Of a stretch of DNA of 64,000 bases, positions 56,356-64,000 are shown one piece after another. Origin of the DNA: Arthrobacter sp. SLBN-122 (GTDB lineage Bacteria > Actinomycetota > Actinomycetes > Actinomycetales > Micrococcaceae); the NCBI RefSeq assembly GCF_006715165.1, contig NZ_VFMS01000001.1, positions 3,410,001 through 3,474,000 of the forward strand, given 5' to 3'. The position numbers were made by a program, and so were the translations under genes. How positions within the stretch are numbered: position 1 is the first letter of the stretch; each line of letters begins with the position of its first letter. The notes under the pieces are model-generated. The model did no database searches. It had not been told where the DNA came from and saw nothing but the letters and a program-made list of their open reading frames with translations.

Positions 56356-56472
56356 ACCGCCCCTGAAACCCCCGCCTGAAGATCCACCCGATCAGCAGCT
56401 TCCTTAAAGCATTTACACAGGAACGAAGCGCACCATGGGAGGAAAACAGGCCGCCAGGAACGGGAACAGGTC

Positions 56473-56838
56473 ATGAGTACTCGCAGCAGGGGCAAGCGCC
56501 TCGCTACCGGGATAACAGCAGCCGTGGGCGTTGGCAGTTTCGCCGCTGCCGGGGTCGCCGCCGCTGCCGTCTATGCCGCCACGCCTTCCGTGATCGCCAG
56601 GACAAGGTCCGCCACGGACAGCAGGCAGGACAGCAGCCCGCAGGGCAACAGCGCAGAGGGAAATACGGAAGACAGCAAAGCCAAATCCGGTTCTGCGCGC
56701 TCTGGCGACGACGACGACCATGGCAGCCGCCACGACAAGACGACGCGCCGCTCCAAGAGCTACAGCAACTCTGGCGGCACCAGCCCGGTCCAGCCCGGGA
56801 ACGGCAGTACCATCCATGGCAGGTCCTCGGGGTCCTGA
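56473..56838 (+). CDS. Small membrane-anchored or exported protein, first gene of redox module
   Basis: 121 residues. The N-terminus is basic then strongly hydrophobic (about 12-36, GITAAVGVGSFAAAGVAAAAVYAA): an uncleaved anchor or signal peptide. The rest is hydrophilic and disordered-looking (Ser, Asp, Gly, Asn, His). No FMN_bind domain or SGAT-type flavinylation motif is seen; the closest is NSGGTS. It is the leader of an operon with an ApbE-type gene one nt after its stop. A 13-codon frame at 56435-56476 overlaps its ATG, but its reality is doubtful. Confidence 0.65.
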   Translation: MSTRSRGKRLATGITAAVGVGSFAAAGVAAAAVYAATPSVIARTRSATDSRQDSSPQGNSAEGNTEDSKAKSGSARSGDDDDHGSRHDKTTRRSKSYSNSGGTSPVQPGNGSTIHGRSSGS

Positions 56839-56839
56839 C

Positions 56840-57925
56840 ATGGACAGTTCTGATGGTGCCCGTGTCGAGGGGCATGCTTCGGAAACCACGGACCGGCCGG
56901 CCGGCCCGGAAAGCACAGCGCAATCCAGCTGGACAGTCTGGCAGTTGGAGGCATCCGTGACTGTTACCGATCCCGGCATGCTTGCCGCGGCGGAGGGCAT
57001 CGTCCGTGGGGTGCTGGCCGCCGTAGACCTCGCCTGCAGCTGTTTCCGGGGTGACTCCGAGTTGATGAGGCTTCAGCCGCTGATGGCAGCGGGCGTGAGC
57101 GTGAGCCCGATGTTCCGGCTGCTCCTGGAGCGCGCCCTGGAGGCCGCGGAAATGACCGACGGAGACGTCGACCCCAGTCTCGGGACAGACCTGGCAGCGC
57201 TGGGCCACGGCCCAGGGCTGCAGCGCAGACCGGGGCTCCAGAGCGTGCCGGTGCCCTCGCCACATCTCCCACACACCCCGACTCCGGAAGCCCCGACGCC
57301 GGACACCTTGGCTCCGCGGCTCCTCGGCTGGTCCCGGATCCACTTGGATGCGGCGAAACTGACAGTGCCGGCCGGGCTGCGCCTGGACCTGGGAGCGTCC
57401 GCCAAGGCGGTCGCGGCAGATCTCGCAGCCGCCAAGGTGCACCGGAAGCTGGGCTGTGGGGTGCTGGTGAACCTGGGCGGAGACCTGGCCAGCGCAGGGC
57501 CAGGACCATGTGAGGACGCCATGCCCGGCCAGTGGCAGATCCTCGTTCAGGACCTCGCCGCAGACCCCGCCCAACAAGTCTCTCTGGCAGCGGGCTTTGC
57601 GCTGGCCACCTCCAGTACTCAAAAGCGCCGATGGACACATCACGGGATCCAGGTCCACCACATCCTTGACCCCCGCTTCGGCCTGCCCGCCGAACCGGTC
57701 TGGCGCTCAGTAACCGTGGCGGCCCCCACCTGCCTGCAGGCTAACGCGTTCAGCACCGCTGCCATCGTCCGCGGCTTCGCGGCGGTGGAATGGTTCCGGA
57801 CCGAAGGCATTCCCGCCCGGCTCGTGGACAGCAGGGGCAGGATCACAACCACCGGCGGTTGGCCCGTGGAAAGCTCCACTCCTGTTGAAGCCGCCGACGC
57901 CATCGGGGGCGTCCGTCATGGATGA
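56840..57925 (+). CDS. apbE: FAD:protein FMN transferase (ApbE family)
   Basis: 361 residues from ATG 56840. ApbE transfers FMN from FAD to a Thr/Ser of a target protein. The family motifs are present in modified form: CSCFRGDSELMRL (the S.F..DSE motif), DVDPSLG (DPTVG-like), RLDLGASAKAVAADLAA (DLGGIAKG-like) and VNLGGDLAS. A Pro-rich insert of about 30 residues lies near 135-165. No lipobox or clear signal peptide is visible. It overlaps the next gene by 8 bases. Its flavinylation target is not evident in the operon. Confidence 0.87.
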   Translation: MDSSDGARVEGHASETTDRPAGPESTAQSSWTVWQLEASVTVTDPGMLAAAEGIVRGVLAAVDLACSCFRGDSELMRLQPLMAAGVSVSPMFRLLLERALEAAEMTDGDVDPSLGTDLAALGHGPGLQRRPGLQSVPVPSPHLPHTPTPEAPTPDTLAPRLLGWSRIHLDAAKLTVPAGLRLDLGASAKAVAADLAAAKVHRKLGCGVLVNLGGDLASAGPGPCEDAMPGQWQILVQDLAADPAQQVSLAAGFALATSSTQKRRWTHHGIQVHHILDPRFGLPAEPVWRSVTVAAPTCLQANAFSTAAIVRGFAAVEWFRTEGIPARLVDSRGRITTTGGWPVESSTPVEAADAIGGVRHG

Positions 57926-58475
57926 GGCCATGTGGGCCGTCGGCCGCGTCAGTGGGTTCGTCTCCCTGGTCCTGTTTACCGGGTCCGTGCTGCTGGGGAT
58001 CCTGAACAGGTCCGGCCGTCCGTTCATGGCGCTGCCCAGGTTTTCCATCAGCCTCCTGCACCGGAACATCGCGCTGCTGGCCACGGTCTTCCTGGGGCTG
58101 CACGTGGGATCCCTGCTCCTCGACTCCTATGCAAAGTTGAACCCCGTGGACATCATCGTGCCGTTCCTGGGCTCTTTCCAACCGTTTTGGCAGGGGCTGG
58201 GGACGGTGGCCCTGGACCTTGTGCTGGCCGTGGTGGTGACGGGCCTGCTGCGCCACCGGATCGGACGGCGCAGCTTCAAGGCCGTGCACTGGTTCAGCTA
58301 CGGACTCTGGCCCGCAGCCCTGGCGCACGCCCTCGGCAACGGCAGCGACGTCTCGGGCGGCTGGTTCCTCCTGCTGGCCGCGGTGTCCGCGGTGGCTGTT
58401 GCCGCGGCCCTGCTGTGGCGGCTCAGCCCGTCCTTCCTCGAAACCTCGCATGCCAGGCAAGGAGACCTCCCGTGA
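57918..58475 (+). CDS. Ferric-reductase-like transmembrane haem protein
   Basis: 185 residues with about six hydrophobic helices. Candidate haem b ligands are His in LLHRNIALLATVFLGLHVGS and in VHWFSYGLWPAALAHAL, the usual two-pairs pattern of the ferric-reductase-like (FRD) domain. There is no fused flavin domain, so electrons must arrive from partner proteins. It overlaps apbE by 8 bases and the NuoF-like gene by 4, which argues for a single complex. Confidence 0.85.
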   Translation: MDEAMWAVGRVSGFVSLVLFTGSVLLGILNRSGRPFMALPRFSISLLHRNIALLATVFLGLHVGSLLLDSYAKLNPVDIIVPFLGSFQPFWQGLGTVALDLVLAVVVTGLLRHRIGRRSFKAVHWFSYGLWPAALAHALGNGSDVSGGWFLLLAAVSAVAVAAALLWRLSPSFLETSHARQGDLP

Positions 58476-59695
58476 GCCCCGACATCCGCCAGGAGCACCG
58501 CCTCCTGGCAGCAGGCCCTGATGCGGACTGGGCGCAGCATCTGGCTGCGTTCGGTCCGTGGGAGCCGCAGGCTGCCGCAACGGGCTTGCTGGAGGCACTG
58601 GCAGCCGCCGGGCTGACAGGGAGGGGCGGAGCTGCCTTTGAAACCTGGCGTAAGGCCACAGCCGCCGCTGGATCGGGCAGGAAGAGACTGTTTCCGGCCC
58701 GGCCGGTGGTGATCGCCAACGGCGCCGAGGGCGAGCCGCTCAGCTTCAAGGACCGGAAGCTCCTGGCCCATGCACCCCACCTGGTCATCGACGGGCAGCT
58801 GGCACTTGCCGCAGCCCTCGGCGGCGCCGGCATGTACGCTTACGCGCCAGCGGCAAGCCTGAACCGCGTGCAGCAGGCCCTCAAAGAGCGTCCCGGTGCC
58901 ACGAAGATTCGGGTAGTGAAGGCTCCGGATACGTTTATTTCCGGTGAATCGAGCGCGGTGGTCAACATGATTGCCAACGGTTCCGCCTTACCGAGGGACC
59001 AGCGCCGCCGGCTCAGCGAGGAGGGCCTCAACGGCCGCCCCACCCTGGTGGTCAATGTCGAGACCCTGGCCCAGGTTGCGCTGATCGCCCGCTATGGTGC
59101 GCAGTGGTTCCGCCAGGCCGGCACCGCAGAGGATCCAGGCACACGGCTGGTGTCCGTCTCGGGTCCCGCCCCGGCCCGGGATGTGGTGCTGGAGGTGCCC
59201 GGCGGTGCGGAACTTTCCGCGGTCCTCGAAGCAGCGGGAATGGATCCGGCATCCCTGTCCGCCGTCCTGGTGGGCGGATACCACGGCCGGTGGGTCCCGC
59301 CCGCGGCCCACGCCCTCTCGCCGTCGGGGCCGCCGGACCGGACCGTCCGCCCGGGCGCCGGAGTGATCCATGCCCTGGACCGGCAGGCCTGCGGCATCGA
59401 GGTGACGGCGCGGATCGTCGGCTACCTGGCCAGCCAGTCCGCCCGCCAATGCGGGCCCTGCATGTTTGGTCTGCCGGCCATGGCCGCCGTCCTGAACAGG
59501 ATCGCGGGAGGGGAACGGAATGCCCGCCTTGCCCCCGAACTGGACCGGCTGGGGCGGCTGGTTTCCGGGCGCGGCGCATGCCGGCATCCGGAAGGAACCA
59601 CGGGACTGGTCCGCAGCACCCTCGAGGTCTTCGCCCCGGATTTCCGGGCCCACCTTTCCGGATACTGCACAGGACAGGGAGGCGCAGCGGCATGA
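58472..59695 (+). CDS. NuoF-like NADH-binding / SLBB / Fe-S flavoprotein
   Basis: 407 residues from GTG, with AAGGAGA 6 nt upstream. It carries the complex-I 51-kDa fold: NADH loop LTGRGGAAFETWRKA, FMN loop ANGAEGEPLSFKDRKLL, an SLBB domain (EVPGGAELSAVLEAAGMD ... LVGGYHGRW), then the Fe-S binding region QCGPCMFGLP ... GRGACRHPEG. Only three of the four Cys normally coordinating the N3 4Fe-4S cluster are present; the third of SCGxCxxC is Gly. It likely passes electrons from NAD(P)H to the ferredoxin or the membrane haem protein. Confidence 0.85.
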   Translation: MSPDIRQEHRLLAAGPDADWAQHLAAFGPWEPQAAATGLLEALAAAGLTGRGGAAFETWRKATAAAGSGRKRLFPARPVVIANGAEGEPLSFKDRKLLAHAPHLVIDGQLALAAALGGAGMYAYAPAASLNRVQQALKERPGATKIRVVKAPDTFISGESSAVVNMIANGSALPRDQRRRLSEEGLNGRPTLVVNVETLAQVALIARYGAQWFRQAGTAEDPGTRLVSVSGPAPARDVVLEVPGGAELSAVLEAAGMDPASLSAVLVGGYHGRWVPPAAHALSPSGPPDRTVRPGAGVIHALDRQACGIEVTARIVGYLASQSARQCGPCMFGLPAMAAVLNRIAGGERNARLAPELDRLGRLVSGRGACRHPEGTTGLVRSTLEVFAPDFRAHLSGYCTGQGGAAA

Positions 59696-59952
59696 CGGCG
59701 CACCTGCACATCGACTGGACCAGCTGCGACGGCCGCGGCCTGTGCGCCGAACTGCTTCCCGGTGTCCTGGACCGGGACGACTGGGGCTATCCGGTGGCGC
59801 GCGGCAAGGCAGGTCGCGAACGCACGGACGTGCCCCTGCGGGACGCCGACCGGGAAGCCGCCCGGGAGGCCGTGCACCTCTGCCCCAAACTGGCCCTCAC
59901 CCTGGTGGAGCGGACACCCCCGGAACCGGAGCACAGGATGCCTGGCCGGTAG
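59692..59952 (+). CDS. Ferredoxin, 3Fe-4S type
   Basis: 86 residues. Cys pattern TSCDGRGLC (C-x5-C) and a distal HLCPKLAL Cys give three ligands, the single 3Fe-4S (Fer4-like) type found with P450s and oxidoreductases in Actinobacteria. It overlaps the NuoF-like gene by 4 bases and ends the module. Likely electron carrier between the NuoF-like protein and the membrane subunit. Confidence 0.9.
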   Translation: MTAHLHIDWTSCDGRGLCAELLPGVLDRDDWGYPVARGKAGRERTDVPLRDADREAAREAVHLCPKLALTLVERTPPEPEHRMPGR

Positions 59953-59968
59953 GTCCGTGTACTGACAC

Positions 59969-59974
59969 TAAGAT
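59969..59974 (+). promoter_or_regulatory. -10 element TAAGAT for leaderless dnaG
   Basis: TAAGAT, 6 nt, then GTG at 59981. The clearest case of this pattern in the window; dnaG thus has its own promoter after the redox module. Confidence 0.65.
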
Positions 59975-59980
59975 TGCTCT

Positions 59981-61924
59981 GTGGCTGGGCTGATCAAACG
60001 TGAAGATATCGACGAAGTACGCCAGCGCACGGACATCAAGGAAGTGGTGGACGGCTACGTCACGCTCAAGGGTGCCGGGCTGGGCACCTTCAAGGGTCTG
60101 TGCCCCTTCCACGACGAGCGCTCGCCGTCCTTTACCGTCCGCCCCCAGGTGGGCCGCTACCACTGCTTCGGCTGCGGCGAGGACGGCGACGTCATCGCCT
60201 TTGTCCAAAAGCAGGACCACAGTTCCTTCCAGGAAGCCGTGGAAAAGCTGGCCGCCCGCATCGGTTACGAGCTCCGCTACGAAGACGGCGGAACCGGGCC
60301 CAACCGCGAGGAAGTGGGCCGCCGCCAGCGGCTGCTGGACGCGCACAAGATCGCGGACGAGTTCTTCCGCGCCCAGCTGCTTACCCCTGGCGCCGCCGAG
60401 GCCAGGAACTTCCTGTTTGGCCGGGGCTTCGACAGGGCAGCGGCGGAACACTTCGGCTGCGGGTATGCGCCCCAGGGGTGGGACGCCCTCCTGAAGCATC
60501 TTCGCGGCCGTGGATTCACCGATGCCGAGCTCAAGCTCACCGGAATGTTCAGCGAGGGCAACCGGGGGATTTACGACCGTTTCCGCGGCCGCCTGATCTG
60601 GCCCATCAAGGACATCGCCGGCGACACCATCGGCTTCGGCGCGCGCAAGCTCTACGAGGACGACCAGGGCCCCAAGTACCTCAACACCCCGGAAACCACG
60701 CTCTACAAGAAGTCGCAGGTCCTGTACGGCATCGACCTTGCCAAGCGCAGCATCGCCAAGGACCGCCAGCTGGTGGTGGTGGAGGGCTACACCGATGTGA
60801 TGGCCTGCCACCTTGCAGGAATTACGACGGCGGTGGCCACCTGCGGCACGGCGTTCGGCACGGAGCACATCAAGATAGCCCGCCGGCTGTTGTCAGACGA
60901 CGGGACCGGGGGAGAAGTGGTGTTCACCTTCGACGGCGACGCCGCCGGCCAGAAAGCGGCCCTCCGGGCCTTCGAGGAGGACCAGCGGTTCACCGCGCAG
61001 ACCTACGTGGCCGTGGAACCCACCGGGGCCGATCCCTGCGACCTCCGCCTCAGCCGGGGGGATGAAGCCGTGCACGCCCTGATCCAGTCCCGGCGTCCGT
61101 TGTTCGAGTTCGCCATCCGCACCACGCTGAAGCAGTTCAACCTGGACACCGTGGAAGGCCGCGTCCAGGGCCTGAAGGCATCCGTGCCAGTGGTGGCGGC
61201 CATCCGCGACGCCTCCACCCGGACCGGCTACTGCCAGGCGCTGACGGGATGGCTGGGCATGCCGGACCCCAACGAGGTCCTGCGCATGGTTACCGCGGCG
61301 GTCAAGCGCGGCGAAACGGGACGTCCCCCCGCCCCGGGGCAACAGCAGGGGGGAGGTGCCAACCCATCCACGGCCCACCCCGGCTCCTCCCAGGCCGGGG
61401 GACCCGGCGTAGCTGCCGGGCCGGCGTCGGGCGCTGTCCCCTCCTACCACCGCCCCGATCCTCGCGACCCCGTGGCCTCGATGGAACGGCAGGCCCTGGA
61501 AGTGGCGCTGCAGCAGCCCTCACTGCTGGAAGGCGGCGTCTGGGACCGGTTCGCCGCCGCCAGGTTTGCCACCCCGGCCTTCCAGGCCGTCCATGACGCC
61601 ATGCGGGCCACGGGGCCCGGGCTTGTGGGGGACCCCGTGCGCTGGGTGGAACACGTGATGCACGAGGTCCCGGAGCCGCTCCGGCCCCTGGTCTCGGAGC
61701 TTTCCGTGGTGCCGCTGCCGGCCCACACGGAGGAGGCGGTGCTGAAGTACTGCCGGGACATCCTGTCCAGGCTGTTCGAACTCCAGATCACCCGCGTCAA
61801 AGCGGACAAGATGGGCCAGCTGCAGCGCCTCGACGCCGCGGCGGACCCGGAAACTTACCAGCGGCTCAACCGCGAACTGATGATGCTGGAAATGGAACGC
61901 CGGGCCCTACGGGCGGAGTCGTAG
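59981..61924 (+). CDS. dnaG: DNA primase
   Basis: 647 residues. It makes RNA primers at replication forks. The N-terminal CHC2 zinc ribbon has C41, H44, C62 and C65 (CPFHDERSPSF, YHCFGCG). The RNA polymerase core includes GRLIWPIKDIAGDTIGFGARKL, and the TOPRIM site includes VVVEGYTDVMA (Glu about 268) and FDGDAAG. A Gly/Pro/Ala-rich linker (about 445-485) leads to the helical DnaB-binding domain. GTG start without ribosome site, placed 6 nt after TAAGAT. Confidence 0.96.
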   Translation: MAGLIKREDIDEVRQRTDIKEVVDGYVTLKGAGLGTFKGLCPFHDERSPSFTVRPQVGRYHCFGCGEDGDVIAFVQKQDHSSFQEAVEKLAARIGYELRYEDGGTGPNREEVGRRQRLLDAHKIADEFFRAQLLTPGAAEARNFLFGRGFDRAAAEHFGCGYAPQGWDALLKHLRGRGFTDAELKLTGMFSEGNRGIYDRFRGRLIWPIKDIAGDTIGFGARKLYEDDQGPKYLNTPETTLYKKSQVLYGIDLAKRSIAKDRQLVVVEGYTDVMACHLAGITTAVATCGTAFGTEHIKIARRLLSDDGTGGEVVFTFDGDAAGQKAALRAFEEDQRFTAQTYVAVEPTGADPCDLRLSRGDEAVHALIQSRRPLFEFAIRTTLKQFNLDTVEGRVQGLKASVPVVAAIRDASTRTGYCQALTGWLGMPDPNEVLRMVTAAVKRGETGRPPAPGQQQGGGANPSTAHPGSSQAGGPGVAAGPASGAVPSYHRPDPRDPVASMERQALEVALQQPSLLEGGVWDRFAAARFATPAFQAVHDAMRATGPGLVGDPVRWVEHVMHEVPEPLRPLVSELSVVPLPAHTEEAVLKYCRDILSRLFELQITRVKADKMGQLQRLDAAADPETYQRLNRELMMLEMERRALRAES

Positions 61925-62027
61925 GCGGCGCCTGCTCCGCGGCGGGTGGCAGGCGGGGTGGCAGAGGTCACTGCCGGCTCGATTTCGTTTCCGCCGCAGG
62001 TGTTTGCTAGGCTAATACCCGCTTCAT

Positions 62028-62100
62028 TCCTCCTTAGCTCAATTGGCAGAGCATTCGACTGTTAATCGAAGGGTTGCTGGTTCAAGTCCAGCAGGAGGAG
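62028..62100 (+). tRNA. tRNA-Asn (GTT), copy 1
   Basis: 73 nt cloverleaf. Acceptor TCCTCCT/AGGAGGA, anticodon loop CTGTTAA (anticodon GTT), T arm GCTGG-TTCAAGT-CCAGC. The 3' CCA is not encoded. A -10-like TAGGCT lies at 62008-62013 and a terminator follows directly. Confidence 0.97.
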
Positions 62101-62105
62101 CTTCC

Positions 62106-62140
62106 AATCCCCGTTCCGGCCTCCGGAACGGGGATTTTTT
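62106..62140 (+). terminator. Intrinsic terminator of tRNA-Asn copy 1
   Basis: A 14-bp perfect stem (AATCCCCGTTCCGG and its complement), CCT loop, then six T. Confidence 0.93.
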
Positions 62141-62224
62141 GTATCCGGGAAGGGCCGTTTGGGCCCGCAAAACCGCCGATTTCCCTTGGGCCGGAATCCT
62201 TTGCTAATGTCATACCTGCTTCAT

Positions 62225-62297
62225 TCCTCCTTAGCTCAATTGGCAGAGCATTCGACTGTTAATCGAAGGGTTGCTGGTTCAAGTCCAGCAGGAGGAG
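62225..62297 (+). tRNA. tRNA-Asn (GTT), copy 2
   Basis: Identical over all 73 nt to copy 1, displaced by 197 nt, with the same CTTCAT 5' flank and a -10-like TAATGT at the same relative place (62205-62210). Confidence 0.97.
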
Positions 62298-62304
62298 CGC
62301 TACG

Positions 62305-62347
62305 AAAAATCCCCGTCCCTCCACTTGGAGGAACGGGGATTTTTTTA
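62305..62347 (+). terminator. Intrinsic terminator of tRNA-Asn copy 2
   Basis: AAAAATCCCCGT pairs with ACGGGGATTTTT around an inner TCC/GGA stem and ends in a long T-run. The A-rich/T-rich flanks make it usable in both directions. Confidence 0.88.
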
Positions 62348-62370
62348 TTGTCGCGGGCGGGGAAGCTTGG

Positions 62371-62778
62371 CTAGACGAAATCCATCTCCACCTGCAGGAA
62401 CCTTTCGGCCTCGGCGATGGCTGCCTCGAATGCCTCCTTCTCGGTGGGCGACTTCCGGGGTTCGCGCGGACTCCATTCATGCGGCGCGGAGTGGATTCTC
62501 ACAAACCCTGCGTCAGGCGGGGCGTAGAAAATCCCGAAGCGCTGCACCGGCCATTCAGGCGACGTCTCTGGCGCCACCAGCAAAGCTGCATTGAAGGCGG
62601 GGTTGAACCATTGGGCAATGGGCCTGCGCCGGTCTTCGGTGAACAGCCCGGCCGCGTACAGCGCCGCCGACTGCTGTCCCGCCTGCGCACACAGCCGCTC
62701 CCACCACAGTGGCAGGATCCGGGCGTCGCACCGTTGCCAGGTGGCCGGAAGTGGCGGTTGGTTCTGCCAGTTGGGCAC
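62371..62778 (-). CDS. Hypothetical protein, leaderless
   Basis: 135 residues, no family recognised. Rich in Trp, Pro and Arg (LPLWWERLCAQAG, SPEWPVQRFGIFYAPPDAG), with a C-terminal amphipathic helix (KEAFEAAIAEAERFLQVEMDF). No signal peptide or membrane segment. GTG start exactly 6 nt after TAAAAT on the minus strand, which supports the gene. The stop faces the second tRNA-Asn terminator. Confidence 0.7.
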   Translation of the reverse strand: MPNWQNQPPLPATWQRCDARILPLWWERLCAQAGQQSAALYAAGLFTEDRRRPIAQWFNPAFNAALLVAPETSPEWPVQRFGIFYAPPDAGFVRIHSAPHEWSPREPRKSPTEKEAFEAAIAEAERFLQVEMDFV

Positions 62779-62784
62779 GGGATC

Positions 62785-62790
62785 ATTTTA
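62785..62790 (-). promoter_or_regulatory. -10 element TAAAAT for the leaderless hypothetical gene
   Basis: Minus strand: TAAAAT, 6 nt, GTG at 62778. Confidence 0.6.
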
Positions 62791-62842
62791 TCCCCGGACG
62801 CAGCCGCAGGGCAGGGAAAGCCGCCCCGGTGAGGCAAAACAA

Positions 62843-63052
62843 TCAGCGGCGCTTCCGGGGCCCGCCGTTCTTTGGTCCGGGCTTCCTTGGTCCGGGATTC
62901 ACCCGGTACAGGAGGGCGGCGCCTGTCAGTAGTCCCAAGACGATCCCCATGGCTGGGTTGCCCAGGGCGCGGCCGGCAAAATAGCCGACGACGGCGCCAA
63001 GCACCGCCCCGAGGAAAAGTCCCCTTCCGTTGCGGTGCGGCTTGGGGCTCAT
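62843..63052 (-). CDS. Small two-helix membrane protein
   Basis: 69 residues. Two hydrophobic glycine-rich segments (GLFLGAVLGAVVGYFAGRALG and GIVLGLLTGAALLYRV) are followed by a very basic Pro/Lys/Arg tail. GAAAGG lies about 7 nt before the ATG. It is downstream of the efflux gene on the same strand, 60 bp away. Function unknown. Confidence 0.7.
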   Translation of the reverse strand: MSPKPHRNGRGLFLGAVLGAVVGYFAGRALGNPAMGIVLGLLTGAALLYRVNPGPRKPGPKNGGPRKRR

Positions 63053-63112
63053 GGGCTGCCTTTCAAGGAAAGTCCGGCTTCAGCGGATTGACGGGCTGTC
63101 GATTCATGGAAC

Positions 63113-64000
63113 TCAGTGAATTGACGGGACCGTGCGGGGCCGCACCACCAGCCACAGGGCGGCGATGGCCAGCAGGATGCACGCTGCCTGCACCGCACCC
63201 ATGGGCGCGGCGCTGGTGATGCCCACCCAGCCCACCACGGGGGAGATGAGTCCAGCCATGAGGAACGTGGCCGCTCCCAGCAGCGACGCCGCCGTGCCGG
63301 CCTGTGCTGCATGACCCGCCAGCGCCAGCACCTGCACGCAGGGGAACATGAACCCCGTACCCATGATGTAGAACCACAGCGGGACCATGACGCCCCACAG
63401 CCCCATGCCCGCGCGGTCGAACACCACGATCAGCAGGGCCATCAGGAACATCCAGGCGGTGGCGCCGGCCAGGATCCATTGCGGCGGGACGATCCTGATC
63501 AGCCGGGCGCTGGTCTGCACGCCGGCCACGATGCCCAGTGAGTTGATGCCGAACAGCAGCCCGTACTGCTGGGCGGAGAATCCAAACACGTCCTGGAAAA
63601 GGAAGGGCGAGGCCGACAGGTAGGTGAAGAGGCCGCCGAAATTGAAACCGGCCACCATCAGCAGGCCCACGAAGATCCGGTCGCTGAAGAGGGTCTTGTA
63701 GCGCTGGCCGGCCGTCATGCCGCTCTGGCCCCGTTTCTCCGGCGGAAGGGTCTCACGCACCAGGAGCAGCGCCGCCACGATCACCAGCGTCCCGTAAGCG
63801 GCGAGGAACACGAAGATGCCCGGCCACGGCATCACCAGCAGCAGCTGCGAGCCGATGACGGGGGCAAGAATGGGTGCCAGCCCGTTGACCAGGGACATGC
63901 GGGAGAACATCCGCACCATGGCATACCCCGAGAACAGGTCGCGCACCATGGCCATGGCCACCACGCCGCCGCCGGCCGCGCCCACTCCCATCAGCACACG
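63113..64000 (-). CDS. Bcr/CflA-type multidrug efflux MFS transporter, 5' end outside window
   Basis: 296 residues are visible; the N-terminus lies beyond the right edge. Multi-helix MFS protein with the Bcr/CflA signatures GVGAAGGGVVAMAMVRDLF, LAPILAPVIGSQLL (the motif C-like GAPxxGxxL region) and FSAQQYGLLFGINSLGI. It should export small drugs or metabolites by proton antiport. No disruption is seen in the visible part. Confidence 0.9.
   Translation of the reverse strand, partial: RVLMGVGAAGGGVVAMAMVRDLFSGYAMVRMFSRMSLVNGLAPILAPVIGSQLLLVMPWPGIFVFLAAYGTLVIVAALLLVRETLPPEKRGQSGMTAGQRYKTLFSDRIFVGLLMVAGFNFGGLFTYLSASPFLFQDVFGFSAQQYGLLFGINSLGIVAGVQTSARLIRIVPPQWILAGATAWMFLMALLIVVFDRAGMGLWGVMVPLWFYIMGTGFMFPCVQVLALAGHAAQAGTAASLLGAATFLMAGLISPVVGWVGITSAAPMGAVQAACILLAIAALWLVVRPRTVPSIH

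Noticed and set aside
56435..56476. 13-codon ORF overlapping the first gene of the redox module by ATGA
   Set aside because: No -10 at leaderless spacing and no ribosome site; kept only as a remark.

Overview
The window is high-GC actinobacterial chromosome. Several things point to the Micrococcaceae (Arthrobacter/Pseudarthrobacter type): codon use with strong G/C third positions, a CHC2-type dnaG, a ligA ... gatCAB block, a glyQS/dus/dgt/dnaG neighbourhood, SAM-IV riboswitches, actinobacterial xANNNT -10 hexamers and many leaderless starts. The genus is an inference from gene content; no species can be assigned from the sequence alone.

Layout. 1-9.05 kb: a signalling/secretion module with an FHA protein (cut by the left edge), a membrane Ser/Thr kinase, a small winged-helix-like protein, a large EccC/EssC-like FtsK ATPase with ubiquitin-like and FHA domains, and a secreted proline-rich protein. 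9.1-13.3 kb: ligA, an inositol-phosphatase-family gene, an acetyltransferase and a RidA protein. 13.3-17.4 kb: a CitA/CitB-type two-component system divergent from a CitMHS citrate transporter. 17.5-20.9 kb: gatCAB. 20.96-22.38 kb: an IS110-family element that has split the gatB terminator hairpin. 22.5-30.7 kb: a DUF5666-like secreted protein, LysR and tdh-kbl (threonine to glycine), an FAD amine/amino-acid oxidase, hutI, a DeoR regulator and a CPBP protease. 30.8-33.8 kb: a small membrane protein, a DUF222-HNH endonuclease and a glyoxalase-like protein. 34-36.8 kb: metY and metX, each behind its own SAM-IV riboswitch. 37-43 kb: an MHS transporter, a Zn alcohol dehydrogenase, a LysR regulator and mmsB-mmsA (valine catabolism). 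43.1-53.8 kb: assorted membrane, lipid and hydrolase genes, glyQS, YibE/F and a flavohaemoglobin. 53.9-61.9 kb: dus, dgt, a five-gene redox module (ApbE, ferric-reductase-like, NuoF-like, ferredoxin) and dnaG. 62-64 kb: two identical tRNA-Asn genes, two small genes and a Bcr/CflA-type efflux gene cut by the right edge.

How it works together. Most of the window is housekeeping. The accessory or unusual parts are the FHA/kinase/FtsK module, the IS110 insertion with its probable bridge-RNA region, the redox module lying between dgt and dnaG, and several regulatory structures: twin SAM-IV aptamers, a near-perfect 60-bp palindrome, short leaderless ORFs ahead of yibE and tdh, and about fifteen genes whose start codon sits exactly 6-7 nt after an xANNNT hexamer. 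That last pattern fixes many start codons, including several different from the longest possible ORF.
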